This document shows positions 20,844 to 31,084 of a stretch of 64,000 bases of DNA, piece by piece; the first letter of the stretch is position 1, and every line of letters begins with the position of its first letter. The position numbers and the translations under genes are program-made. The stretch comes from Allolobophora icterica (Eukaryota; Annelida; Clitellata; Crassiclitellata; Lumbricidae): NCBI GenBank assembly GCA_963556255.1, contig OY744609.1, positions 14,114,290 to 14,178,289 on the forward strand. The letters are read 5' to 3'. The notes beneath the pieces are model-generated. The model was not told where the DNA came from. It ran no database searches and saw only the letters and a program-made list of their open reading frames with translations.

Positions 20844-22742
20844 ATGGATAAGTTGTCGGCATGGAAAAGAATGATGGTGCGGAACATACCCCATCACAGA
20901 CTAGTCTCATATCTGATAAAGATGGGACTAGGAGAGAAGGAATTGGATCCTATGAATATGAACCAGCTCCGAGAGGCTAGCGCGGAAATAATTGTTTCTG
21001 GACGGGAGGCCCCGCCAGAAGTAAGTGAGGAAGTAAGCACAGGTATCCTAGATAGCATTATTAGCTCGACAGTGCAGAGGCAGCTAGTCGAGCTCAAACG
21101 ATTAAAATACGAGAGAAAGGAAGCGGAGAGAGCGGAGAGGAGAAAAGAAGAGGAGGAGGAAAGGCAGAGAAGGATCGAAGAAGAGAGAGAGAGGAAACTA
21201 GAAGAGGAAGAAGAAAGGCAGAGAAGAGAAGAGAGAGAGGAAGCGGAGAAACTGAGGAAAAAAGAAAAGGGGGAAACGGAGAAGCAGAGGAGAGAAGAGA
21301 GAGAGGAAGCGGAGAAGAGACTCAGGCTGCTTGAGGAGAGAGCGGAGAGGAGAATGGAAGAGAAGGAGGAAAGGCAGAGAAGGATCGAAGAAGAGAGAGA
21401 GAGGAGACTAAAAGAGAAAGAAGAGAGACAGAGGCTCCTTGGGGAGAAGCAGGCTGAGAAGCTCAGGATGATTGGGGAGGAGAGCAGGCTACTTGAGGAG
21501 AAGCAGGCTGAGAGATTAAGGTTTCAGGAGAAGTTGAGGAAAGAAGAAAAGGAGGAAACAGAGAGACTCAGAATGCTAGAGGAAAAGCAGGCTGAGAAGC
21601 TCAGGCTTCAGGAGGAGAAGCAGAGGAGAGAAGAGAAAGAGGAAGCAGAGAAATTAAGGCTTCAGGAGGAGAAACGGAGGAGAGAAGAAAAGGAGGAAGC
21701 GGAGAGATTGAGGAAAGAAGAAAGGGAGGAAACAGAGAGACTCAGAATGCTAGAGGAAAAGCAGGCTGAGAAGCTCAGGCTTCAGGAGGAGAAGCAGAGG
21801 AGAGAAGAGAAAGAGGAAGCAGAAAAATTAAGGCTTCAGGAGGAGAAGCAGAGGAGAGAAGAGAAAGAGGAAGCGGAAAGATTGAGGAGAGAAGAGAAAG
21901 AGGAAGCAGAGAAATTAAGGCTTCAGGAGGAGAAGCGGAGGAGAGAAGAAAAGGAGGAGGCAGAGAAGAGAGAGAAGGAAATCCGAGAGGAAAGGGACGC
22001 AGAGAGGAGACTCAGAGACGAAAGGGACTATAACTTAAGGCATTCGGTCGTAGGACGAATGAAAACGTATAGTGAAAGCATGCGAGGACTCTTACCGAGA
22101 TTCCCAAGCGACCATGCGCAAATCCCTGGTTCCTTTGTGCTTTGTGAAAGGTCATTCGACTCTTGCGCTGTCCCGGACGACCTTCGATGCAGATTACTCT
22201 TGACCTGTCTAGATAATCCTACCAGAGCATTGACAGCCAGAATTCTCACTGACTTGACCCAGAAATCGGTGCCTGCTAAGATACCCTGGCGAGTTGAACA
22301 CCAAAATGCGCTAGATAAACTTACGCACGATTTGAATAACGCTGGATGTTGGCAGACAATTGACTACGGCAGAGAGTTTGGTCTATCAACTGATGCTTCA
22401 GACAAAGCAGTCGGTTGTTGCTTATTCCAAATTCAAGACGATGGAACAGAACGGCCAATATGTTTTGCCAGTTCTAAATTAGATGCTACGCAAGCGCGTT
22501 GGTCCACTGTGGAACGCGAAGCGTATGCTGTGGTTTTTGCGTTGAGGAAGTTTAGGAATTGGATTTTTATGTCAAGGACCACCCTCTATTCTGATCACAA
22601 CCCCTTGACTTTCCTAACTGCTTCTACGCCCACAAGTGTTAAACTTGCGAGATGGGCTCTGGCCCGCCAGGACTTCGATATTTCTTTTGAATATCGACCT
22701 GGGGCGCTGAATATTCCCGCTGATCTTTTGTCCAGACTATGA
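20844..22742 (+). CDS. Gag N-terminus fused in frame to RNase H
   Basis: About 632 residues from the ATG at 20844. Residues 1-50 form a small helical domain similar to the Gag start at 44466 (M-D/E-KLSA, then RLxxxLxKxG). A very long E/K/R-rich coiled coil with 15-25 residue internal repeats follows, to about residue 400. A capsid fragment (RGLLPRFPSDHAQIP, CRLLLTCLDN) breaks off near nucleotide 22240, where the frame enters the RT connection segment (LTDLTQKS) and a complete RNase H: STDASD, the ERPICFAS strand, VEREAYAVVFAL, YSDHNPLTFL, and a terminal ADLLSRL. In the intact relative these regions are separated by more than 3 kb of gag-pol. The open frame may reflect a young deletion or selection for a trans-mobilised Gag. 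Confidence 0.85.
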   Translation: MDKLSAWKRMMVRNIPHHRLVSYLIKMGLGEKELDPMNMNQLREASAEIIVSGREAPPEVSEEVSTGILDSIISSTVQRQLVELKRLKYERKEAERAERRKEEEEERQRRIEEERERKLEEEEERQRREEREEAEKLRKKEKGETEKQRREEREEAEKRLRLLEERAERRMEEKEERQRRIEEERERRLKEKEERQRLLGEKQAEKLRMIGEESRLLEEKQAERLRFQEKLRKEEKEETERLRMLEEKQAEKLRLQEEKQRREEKEEAEKLRLQEEKRRREEKEEAERLRKEEREETERLRMLEEKQAEKLRLQEEKQRREEKEEAEKLRLQEEKQRREEKEEAERLRREEKEEAEKLRLQEEKRRREEKEEAEKREKEIREERDAERRLRDERDYNLRHSVVGRMKTYSESMRGLLPRFPSDHAQIPGSFVLCERSFDSCAVPDDLRCRLLLTCLDNPTRALTARILTDLTQKSVPAKIPWRVEHQNALDKLTHDLNNAGCWQTIDYGREFGLSTDASDKAVGCCLFQIQDDGTERPICFASSKLDATQARWSTVEREAYAVVFALRKFRNWIFMSRTTLYSDHNPLTFLTASTPTSVKLARWALARQDFDISFEYRPGALNIPADLLSRL

Positions 22743-22933
22743 TTGAGGAGAAGGCGGACTACCATGTAAGGCACCGCGACAACTGTAAATAATAATTACT
22801 AACTGTGCTGTTATTTTGTAATTTTTATGGGAACCACGAGGACATGGTCTGGAGGAAATCGGCGGAGGGAACGACATCATTCTCAGCCGGGAGGCGAACC
22901 AATGACTGGCTTTGTCCTCCCCGGGAAGGGAGG

Positions 22934-23657
22934 TGTCGCGTGAGGAGATCGACGACAACCACGAGATGTCATCATCATCATGATAGAGTCGTCGTTGGCG
23001 GTCGAGATGGAATGATGACGGACGAAAGCCAGTCCCCACTGGGTCAACAATGAAGACAGCGAGGCCGAGGTGTAATCGGACACCACACAGCCAAGGTGTA
23101 ATAGGACACCTCGCGGCTAAAGGTGAAACCAGACACCGCCCGCGCTGCAGGCGAGCGACGACCCGCGTCTCGAAGAGCAACCTGACACTAATTGGCGATA
23201 GCATGACGTGGGGAGGGGGCGGACCGACGGACGCTGGAGTTCCTACATAACCGAAGAAAAAGGAGAATACGGGACTTGTACTACTGACGAGCGCGACGTG
23301 AGAACAACGGTCGAGCGATCAACATCGAGAGGAACGACCAGCGGCGGCGGCAGAGTAGAGTCCGTCAGATTCAGAGACTGACGCGAAGAACGATCTGTAG
23401 TTAGGCTGTACGAAGCAACATTTGAGATAGTCCGATTTAATAACTAAACGCTTTAATACTACGTGGAAGTTCCCGTAGAGTTAGTGTATATATTTGTTTC
23501 TTTAATTAAATACTTTTATTAATTAAACAAAGTTCGTCGTGAATCTTCTAAAGAAAAGTTAGGCACATTAATTAATAGTGCAAGTAAAAGAACAAGCGAG
23601 TCGAGGGTCGACATCAACACACGGCAAACACACGACAGGCGACCTTCGATCGCGACA
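22934..23657 (+). repeat. 3' LTR of the deleted element
   Basis: 724 bp, about 99% identical to the 5' LTR by eye. It is preceded by a purine-rich tract. Low divergence means a fairly young insertion. Confidence 0.93.
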
Positions 23658-24155
23658 CTTGATATGATGAGGAAGACCTAGGATGAAAAATTCTGTTTTG
23701 ATAGGGTTAAGGCAGAGGAAATTGGATGACATCCACTGAGAGATAAGGTTTACCACGTTCAGTAATTGTGTGATGGAAATAGAGCTTGGGGAGAAGGATA
23801 TTTAAAGTTTGGTGTCACCTGCGTAGAGATGGTGGACAAGAAAGGAGGTATATGAGATGGATTAAAGGAGTGGTATACAGGATGAAGAGGAGTGGACCCA
23901 GGGACGCCACAGGAGAGAGGGAGGGGTTGCGAGCAGCGGCTGGAGGCTTTAACAGTGAAGGATCGGGAAGACAAGTAGGACTGGGACCAGAGTGAAGCAG
24001 TGCCAGAGACGCCAAGCCAAGAAGATAGTCGTTGAAGAAGGAGGCTGTGATCAATGGTATCGAATGCAGCAGAGATGTTAAGGAGGCAAAGGCAGGAGAC
24101 TTGCTGATGGCTGACAGCAGAGACCAGTTCTTTGTACATATTTTCATTCATTCAT
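23658..24155 (-). mobile_element. LINE, reverse-transcriptase half (split by LTR element)
   Basis: The minus-strand frame contains LLNISAAFDTIDHSLLLQRL, the motif A region of CR1/L2-like LINEs, then GVSGTAS, SLSSRSFTV-like text, CGVPGSTPLHPV, and SSNFLCLNPIKTEFFILGLP at the LTR junction. Frameshifts break it. Its 5' side is truncated at an ATGT-rich microsatellite. Confidence 0.85.
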
Positions 24156-24164
24156 TCGATGATT

Positions 24165-24300
24165 TATATATGTACATATATGTATGTATGTTTATGTATG
24201 TACATATATATATATATGTATGTGTATGTATATACATATATGTATGTATGCATATATATATGTATGTGATTGTGTATATGTCAATGTAAGTATGCATTCA
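24165..24300 (+). repeat. ATGT/ATAT-rich microsatellite
   Basis: Impure TATG, GTAT and AT repeats over about 135 bp. Confidence 0.85.
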
Positions 24301-24599
24301 TGCATAGAGAGCAGCCACCTGAGCATACCAGGTCAGAGTGTGCTGGCCAAGCGTAACATACTGAATGCAGAGGTAAAAAACGCAATCACCAAACCCTTGA
24401 GGCTTTTTCACATACGCTGAATGAGCCTTTACCTTTGAAACTGCAAAGGCGTGTCTCGACCTTTGTGCTGCTAAATGTTGCCTTTGAGAATATAACTTTG
24501 TCAATATGACCACCAGCCACTACTTCCTAGACTCTGTAAAATCTTCGTTGTCCCTGGGACTTTAATAAACTGTCTAGTTTTTTTTACCTCTTCACTCAG

Positions 24600-25130
24600 T
24601 CTCAGCAAGTGGGAATTGGTACTGCTTGATCTGTTACTTCCCTCTTCACGCTTGGTGTCCAACAAGGATCTTTATTCGGCCTTTATTATTTGCAATTTTT
24701 ACTTCATCAGACGTACAGCCAATCACTTTACAGTCCAGTTGCTGCAGTATGCCCATGATACCCAGCTACACATTGCTCTGTCGCTCACCAGTCAGTCAGG
24801 CAAGGTAAAACTTGAAAAGTGCCTCTCTTGGTTAGGCCTACACGTCTGCGATCTTCGGTAAGGAGCCTATTGGCTGAGCCACGATGCAAGCAACGTCATG
24901 CATGGGCTCTCATATATTCCATGTTTCTTATCTACCCCCAAAGAATTAAACCGACTACCAATAAAAACCGATGCTCAACCAGTCAACCTATTTCTCTTTG
25001 TTCGAGAGACGCCTAAAAACTCACTATTTATGACTTTCTTTCAAACGTTCGCGTATCTAACTGCTCTTCACCTGGCGACGAACAGTGCCTCAGTTTCGAA
25101 TTTCCGCCTCAAACTTTCGTAATAACGATA
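24600..25130 (+). mobile_element. LINE reverse-transcriptase fragment
   Basis: Plus-strand frames read LGVQQGSLFG with LLFAIFTS, and QLLQYAHDTQLHIAL. The latter is the YADD box with its first Asp changed to His, so this copy is dead. A C-terminal remnant with FERRLKTHYL follows. Frameshifts are present throughout. Confidence 0.75.
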
Positions 25131-25174
25131 AGAGGCTGAATGTGAAAGATCCATAGTAACAGCCGGGGTTCTTG

Positions 25175-25300
25175 CTACGCTGCGCATATATGCATGCATG
25201 TATGTACACGTATGTGTGTATTTATGTATGTAGCCCCCTATGTATGTTGGTATGTATGTAGGAATGAATGTATGTATATAATTATGTATTTATGTGTATC
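25175..25300 (+). repeat. TATG-rich microsatellite
   Basis: Impure ATGT and TATG repeats. Confidence 0.75.
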
Positions 25301-25319
25301 AGTTACAAGACCAAATTAA

Positions 25320-25775
25320 ATATCTTAAAAACATATGTATTTAGCACAGCTCTTTTGCCTGTGAATCATGGACAATTAAAAAGACGGACCAGGATAAAAT
25401 ATTGGCATTTGAAACGTACAGCTATAGAAGGATACTAGGCTACACATAACTAGGGCAATGAAGGTGACAAATTGGAGGTTCGAAAGACTGAATATAAAGA
25501 AAGATCTAATGCAAACAACAATGAGGAGAAAACTAAGTCTATTTGGGCATATATGTAGAATGGATGACAGTATAAAAATAAAAACCGTGATGATGGGAAC
25601 TATGGATGGAAATGGGCGGAGGGGTAGACCTAACGGAGAGTGGACGGACGACATCGAAGATTGGTGTAAACAAGATCTGCACAACATAAGAATATTAACA
25701 CAAGACCGGGGACTTTGGAAAAAACTGATAGATCATGCATTGGACACCTATGGGCCTTCGGCCCACGGATCCTGA
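25320..25775 (+). mobile_element. LINE 3' end (endonuclease-reverse transcriptase type)
   Basis: The frame before 25458 reads ALFACESWTIKKTDQDKILAF and YRRILGYT. The open frame at 25458-25775 reads RRKLSLFGHICRMDD, GRRGRPNGEWTDDIEDWC, QDRGLWKKLIDHALDTYG and ends at PSAHGS. This is the C-terminus seen in many invertebrate endonuclease-RT LINEs. The stop codon merges into a GATGGT/GAT array, which is therefore the element's 3' tail. Confidence 0.85.
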
Positions 25776-25790
25776 TGGTGATGGTGATGG

Positions 25791-25859
<69 letters not shown>

Positions 25860-25905
25860 GGACGACGACGACAACGATGATGATGACGATGTTGATGATG
25901 ATTTA
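25772..25905 (+). repeat. (GAT)n tail array
   Basis: GATGGT units give way to about 20 GAT units, then degenerate GAC/GAT. Poly-Asp, Met and Ser frames here are artefacts. Confidence 0.97.
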
Positions 25906-26649
25906 TGTGTATGTATGCCTGTGCGCATGCATGAATGTATGGGTGTGTGTACAATGTACATGTATGGTTGAATGTATGTGGCATATTTGGATGCATGTAT
26001 GTGTGCATAAACTATATGCGTATATTTGTATGTAGACAATGTATGTATTCGTTCATTCGAGGATTTATATAGCGCTCCTTCAAGGGAACTACTCAGAGTC
26101 GCTCCCGACACCAACACGCTCAAATACTATGTATGCATGTAGCATTTGTGGTTGTCAAGACACGACACGAAGATATTGTGCATCGTACAAAATGTTCCTA
26201 TACGCATGGCCATCTCTGTAACTGGTCTAAAAAGCTAGGCCATATTACTCATTGAGCGGTTGTTGGCAGATTTATAATCGATGACAATTGAGACGGTGTC
26301 TGGGCAGCTAGACTCCACAAACTGTTACTTCTATATAAGTTCTGCTTCGTCCAAAGACCCCCCCCCCACTAGAGCTTTGTTACACCCTTATTTGCCCTTA
26401 TTTATCATATTTTACCATTGTATAGGCAATGGCGGCGCTACAAAAGAGCGAGCCAGGGCAAATGCTCTGGTAAAAGAACCTTTGCCCTTGTTGTTGCCCT
26501 GCCAGAATGTATACCCTTCCGAGAATTTATTTGGAGCATAAATCGCCCTCTGCACTGTTTACTTGTATGACTGCCCTGGCTACGTCCTGGTTTTAAAAAA
26601 TGTCTGGCGCTGCCACTGTGTCTGGGCCTCCGCAAACAAACTGAACCGT
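25906..26649. other. Impure GTAT repeats, then no recognised feature
   Basis: ATGTATG-rich sequence to about 26045. ATTTATATAGCGCTCC near 26065 resembles LINE 3' ends seen elsewhere in the window. I recognise nothing beyond it. Confidence 0.35.
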
Positions 26650-27345
26650 AACAAGTAGTTATTCTTCAAAAACGGGCTATCCGTTACATTACCACAGAAC
26701 CCCATGGGCTCATGCTGATAAGATGTGCACAGATCTCAGACGTCTGAAAATTGACCAGACGAAGATCATTCAAACGGGGTATTCCTGTATCGTTATGACC
26801 ACAATCTCCTACCCGGAGTGAATCATAATTTCTTTCCCCTAAATTTGGAGATTCATTCACATGAAACTAGAAGTCTAGAGTCTTATCATATACCATACAT
26901 CCACACAAATACTCGGCTTTCTCGCTATGTTATGCTGGGATGATGGATCCGACTATGGTATGACATTCCCTTGCCAATCCGCCTCCAACCTAACCTCGGG
27001 CTATTTCAAAGGAAATTACGCTCTTACATTTTAGACCAAATCTTATAATTGCTGGTTGCACAATTCAGAGCTTGATGCTGAGTCATTAGTAAAGTTGTAA
27101 ATAAGTTTGGGTTTTCTTTCCTTTCCTTGTTATAGTTCATGTTCCTTGTTGCTATCAGGTCACTGCTTGACTATTACAACGTCGGATTAACCCACTTTGG
27201 TTTGACTGTACTCAGGTGACCCTGGCTAGCAGGGTCTTTGGCCCATTCCAAGCCTCCTGGTTGACATTAACCCCGCTATATTGAAAACTGTATCTTGACA
27301 GTCAAAAGATTTTATGGTTACCGAATAAACGAATGTTGAATTGAA
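26650..27345 (+). mobile_element. CR1-like LINE C-terminus and 3' UTR
   Basis: Plus-strand frames read VILQKRAIRYITTEPHG, RRLKIDQTKIIQ, HSHETRSLESYHIPYIHTN, WYDIPLPIRLQPNLGLF and KLRSYILDQIL, the typical C-terminal order of CR1-like ORF2. Stops and frameshifts are frequent. It ends near ACCGAATAAACGAATGTTG, close to the 3' end of the minus-strand LINE at 31085. Confidence 0.8.
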
Positions 27346-28205
27346 AAAAGTCATGAAATGAACTTTTCTGGTATACGCTCCTCTCATTGACTGCTTCCAA
27401 CTAATGAATATTCACGACCAATGACGTCATTGTTTACAAATGACGACATTCCAACGGGAGTTCGTTTCACGCTTAATTCAACGTAAATTTAAATATACCG
27501 TAAACGGCTCCTCTTTTAAACTAACGGCCTAAACGGGCTTAAAATAATTTAGTTAGGTGGCGAACAGGCTGAAACGAACGAGTTAAAGCGCTTTAAACGG
27601 GCCAATTTTCTTAGGCCGCGCATGCCGAAAACTTGATTTCATTTTAAGAGCCCGATTTTCTGTTTTTACACACGGATTTAAACAACTAATGTAGTACCGG
27701 TACCGTAATATATTCATTTTTTTATGCCGTCTCCTTTTTTGGCCACTGTGACCTGTAGCTTTTGAATGCTTTCAACAAACATTTTTAAAATGACTTGAAA
27801 AGCGCATATTTATTTCAGTCAGAAGATAGCTATCGGTGTAGCAATTAAGTGTAGTATATGTTTGCATATATACATGCATCCATAGATACTTACAATAATA
27901 TACACTAGTCTAGAGCAAGGACAGTCCCTGTATCTGGTCCAACGGTTTAGAATTATGTGCCTGTTTCCTTCAGAATCCTGAGATATTGCTGGAAGGCTTC
28001 CGAAGGATGGTCAAGACTTGTTTCTTTATGTCATCTTTTCAGCAGCAAAGCAGCTGGGTGCTTATGCCATTTACGGAGCTTTTAGTTACATTATATAAAA
28101 TTGCCGTTGAAATGCTGCATTCTGGCCAGCCGCAGTACCTTGAACATATGCTTATCCCTTAGACTTTTCATCACTACACTAGATCCTTTTATTGTTTTTC
28201 ACTTG
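27346..28205. other. No recognised feature
   Basis: A patch of AAACGGGC/TAAACGG motifs lies at 27500-27610. No gene or element end was identified. Confidence 0.35.
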
Positions 28206-28209
28206 CCAT

Positions 28210-28450
28210 AAATGGAGTGAACAATGGACTTGGCCGCAAGGCCTTTTCTCTTGCTGGCCCACAATTCTGGAATGTACTCCCAGAGTCTGTTCGCTCTGCT
28301 ATATCCTTGGTATCTGTCAACTTAAGACGTTACTTGCATACTTATTCTCATAGGACCTCCCTTGATATTGACCGGATTGTGCTTTTGCTGCAGAGTGCCA
28401 TCTCTTGACGTCTAGTATCTTCCTATAATGGCGCTATAGAAGTTCAAATA
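28210..28450 (+). mobile_element. LINE C-terminal fragment
   Basis: GRKAFSLAGPQFWNVLPESV and VNLRRYLHTY match the C-terminus of CR1/L2-like ORF2 (F..AGP.LWN.LP). A GGCGCTATAGAAG-type sequence after the stop resembles the 3' UTR of this LINE class. Confidence 0.75.
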
Positions 28451-28672
28451 TTATATTAAATTTAACCATTTTAATACACACTATTCAGGCCAAATCTCGT
28501 TTCTGCATCACATTTCAGAATGACAGATCATCATCATGCTAAAGTTTAGGTTTGTAAGAGCATGTGAACCTGTTGCGTTTGATATACGGATCATTAAGCT
28601 TGACTCAAGACTAGGCAAAAAATGGATCTCATAAAAAATTATCTTGCAGGTGTAAGGCACAATAATTATTGT

Positions 28673-28927
28673 CAGTGCTTTTGTCAGCCGGAACGGCGTT
28701 CCGGCTCTTTTTTTCAGCTACTAAAAAATAATTTATTTATTTTTATAATAAAAGCAATAATTTAGTTATTTTAATTTGATTTAAGTGTTTTTAACTGTTT
28801 TCAGTGTTTATTGAGACCCCTCCCAATCCCCAGTCCCGTTTTTCTATGGCTTTTAGCCCGCCCATAATTGTTCCGTTCCGGAACCTATTGCTCCGTTCCG
28901 GAACCTTTTTTATAGAAAAAAGCACTG
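28673..28927. mobile_element. hAT-like MITE with exact 8-bp duplication
   Basis: The 255-bp element has CAGTGCTTTT ends in inverse orientation and an exact 8-bp repeat ATTATTGT on both sides (28665-28672 and 28928-28935). Inside each arm are palindromic GTTCCGGAAC-type motifs. There is no coding capacity. Confidence 0.92.
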
Positions 28928-28935
28928 ATTATTGT

Positions 28936-30270
28936 ATTTGAATCTCTTCAAACAAGCATGTATGCAGCGTTTTGGAGAACTCCGTATACGAGATGTGTCT
29001 TAATACAGATGTTCAGCTATTGTGCAATATTGATAGGAGTCACATTCGTTTCCAAAAAGCTTACGCATAGAGGCGACACTCTGTCTCTGAGTAAATATAG
29101 AAGACAAATGTGGGTCCTTCAGTGTATCTATATGGCGCAAGACAAGAAGGTGCTTACATGTTTGACTGGAAAATGTATACCGGTACCTTAATCTTCAGAA
29201 GTAGTTTTGTGCGCATGTGTAGGCCTATTTTGAGTTTAACACATTAACGACGAGAGTGTACTAAGGACTGGGAAACTAATGCAGTTCGTCGTTCTGCATA
29301 CCCATCGATTATATTTACCCGTTTTTTTTAACTCTACATGATCGTTCTAAACCGGTTCTATAGAAGTTGGAGAGCTTCGCGTGTGTGCCGAATCCCTCTA
29401 CTGAAGAATTTTGAGATGATATTGGAACCGTTCGCTTACTGATAATTATAAATAAGCCTACTTGCTTCTAATGAACGTTACTTTAGGCTATCGAAGTCTG
29501 CAGCACAATAATTTAGGTAAATTCCTTGACTATTATTTATTTTTAAAGTTGTCATGTGTTCTGTGTTCATGAATAGAGCTATGCAAACGTCATTTTGCTC
29601 CACCCCAAAAATATTTTGTCCACCTACAAAAATGTTGTCCCTACCTACACAAATTTTGACACTCCCTACACAAATTTTGCCCCTCCTTACAAAAATTGGA
29701 CGCCCATAGATAAAGGAGAGTACGTAGAAGACTCTGTTTATGAAGAACGTGACATGATATAGACGGGTCTGTAGTAATTTTTGTGTACACGTTTGTGACA
29801 GTTTGTGCATGCATGGTTGAGCTACGCTTTGGGCTCTTAACAATGAAGCAAGCTGCAATATGCGACTTGCCACTGACTTGACATAGGCTATGCGACAGAA
29901 AACAGTCTACCTCGGCCGTATGTTTTAAGAGCAGCTACTATCTTTCTAATCTAATATAATCTAATTAAAGGGTTTATTTAGTGCCGTAATTTAAGTAATC
30001 TTACAAAAGATTTAAATACATCTAAGTTACCCTGCGTAACATACCAATATCGGTCAGAAGTGACAGAACAAACAGTAATCATAAACAGTTTGAAAACTCA
30101 AAGGATTTAAGGACTTAAATTGAAAGCTAAAATTTCTCAACACATCGTGGAAGCACTCAAAAAACTTTGCTGTTCATCGATCGAGAACGGTTGAAAGTAC
30201 ATTAGTAATTTGTAATTAGTAATTAGACGATCTAAATTTATGGTTCGATTGATTGCGAACTTTCTGAGCA
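28936..30270. other. No gene; short degenerate tandem patch
   Basis: At 29595-29710 a roughly 27-bp unit built on CCTACA(C/A)AAATTTTG repeats about five times. A minus-strand frame over it (29478-29873) translates the repeat and matches no family I know. Confidence 0.4.
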
Positions 30271-30275
30271 CAGAC

Positions 30276-30385
30276 AAAAATGTCAATTTGATTGCAGCAG
30301 ATGTGGCCTAAAACATTTTACATTATTAAAGCTTACGACCGAAGAGTATAGGTCTATATAGGCTTTATTTTATATGCAGTTAGGC
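30276..30385 (+). repeat. Empty-site paralogue of the 4.4-4.7 kb locus
   Basis: AATTTGATTGCAGCAGATGTG, then GGCCTAAAAC, TTACATTATTAAAGC and the following CGACCGAAGAG match 4420-4451 joined directly to 4629-4700. It contains no MITE, and the 9-bp target is single-copy. Confidence 0.85.
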
Positions 30386-30454
30386 TTTTCAGTTGTCGTA
30401 AATGAACAACAACGCCGTGTTTAACAAATTTTGCTACTTGACGCCTGACCTTTT

Positions 30455-30545
30455 AAACCGATTGGTTAAAGCGCTCGCCTTGTAGCGCGGAGAGTAAGGG
30501 TTCGAGCCTCAATCTAGGCGGTCACTGTGTAAAGACTTTGAGCAA
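30455..30545 (+). repeat. tRNA-derived SINE head
   Basis: TTGGTTAAAGCGCTCGCCTT fits the pol III A box and AGGGTTCGAGCCTC fits the B box, about 30 bp apart. The acceptor arms do not pair well, so this is a tRNA-like SINE promoter rather than a tRNA gene. Confidence 0.65.
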
Positions 30546-31080
30546 GTCCTTTGCTACAATTTACCAAGTGCCATCGATCTTCGATGGTCTCGTGTGTACC
30601 TCTGAAATTTGGAAGCAAAGTATTAATTATCAAATGAAGCTGTCTTTAAATTACGTGTTCTTGTGCTTGATACAGTTGACCTAAAGTTATTTATGATTTT
30701 CTCTCTCAAATATTTACAATCGATAAAAATGCAAGATGTTTACCTACTTTGCGTTAGTGCTGATGGTCAACGCTCAAACCGGTCGAACACAGTTCCGAAT
30801 AGTTTGCTCATGCATTCGCGTTCACCACGCATTTGCTGCTGACGCATGTCTGCATTGCCTGCTATACCTGTCTTCTCTTCTTTAACACCAATTTCAGTCA
30901 GTCGTGACCGTTACAATCTCTGCAAAGCAGTCAACCGTGCTCATGTCAACAGTCAACAGTGAACTCATTCGTACAGTGTGATTCTCGCTAACTTTAACGA
31001 TAACGAAAGTGTTCGTTAACGAAAATAAAATGATTTCGGTAGCGATAACTTTAATTGTAACTAAAAAATCATTTACAATC
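30546..31080. other. No recognised feature
   Basis: Short frames only. Confidence 0.4.
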
Positions 31081-31084
31081 AATT

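Larger units (their letters stand above)
19593..23657 (+). mobile_element. Internally deleted Gmr1-like LTR retrotransposon
   Basis: Two LTRs (19593-20315, 723 bp; 22934-23657, 724 bp) with TGTCGCG...GCGACA ends differ by about five substitutions and one indel. The primer site is at 20317-20335 and the polypurine tract GGGAAGGGAGG at 22923-22933. One long frame (20844-22742) joins the Gag N-terminus to RNase H; protease, integrase and reverse transcriptase are gone. It split a minus-strand LINE, but no clean 4-6 bp target duplication is visible (TTTTT on the left, CTTGA on the right). It could move only with enzymes from a related intact element. Confidence 0.9.

Noticed and set aside
20844..22742. 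A host coiled-coil (caldesmon- or trichohyalin-like) gene
   Set aside because: It lies between two LTRs, shares its N-terminus with a retrotransposon Gag and ends in a retroelement RNase H.
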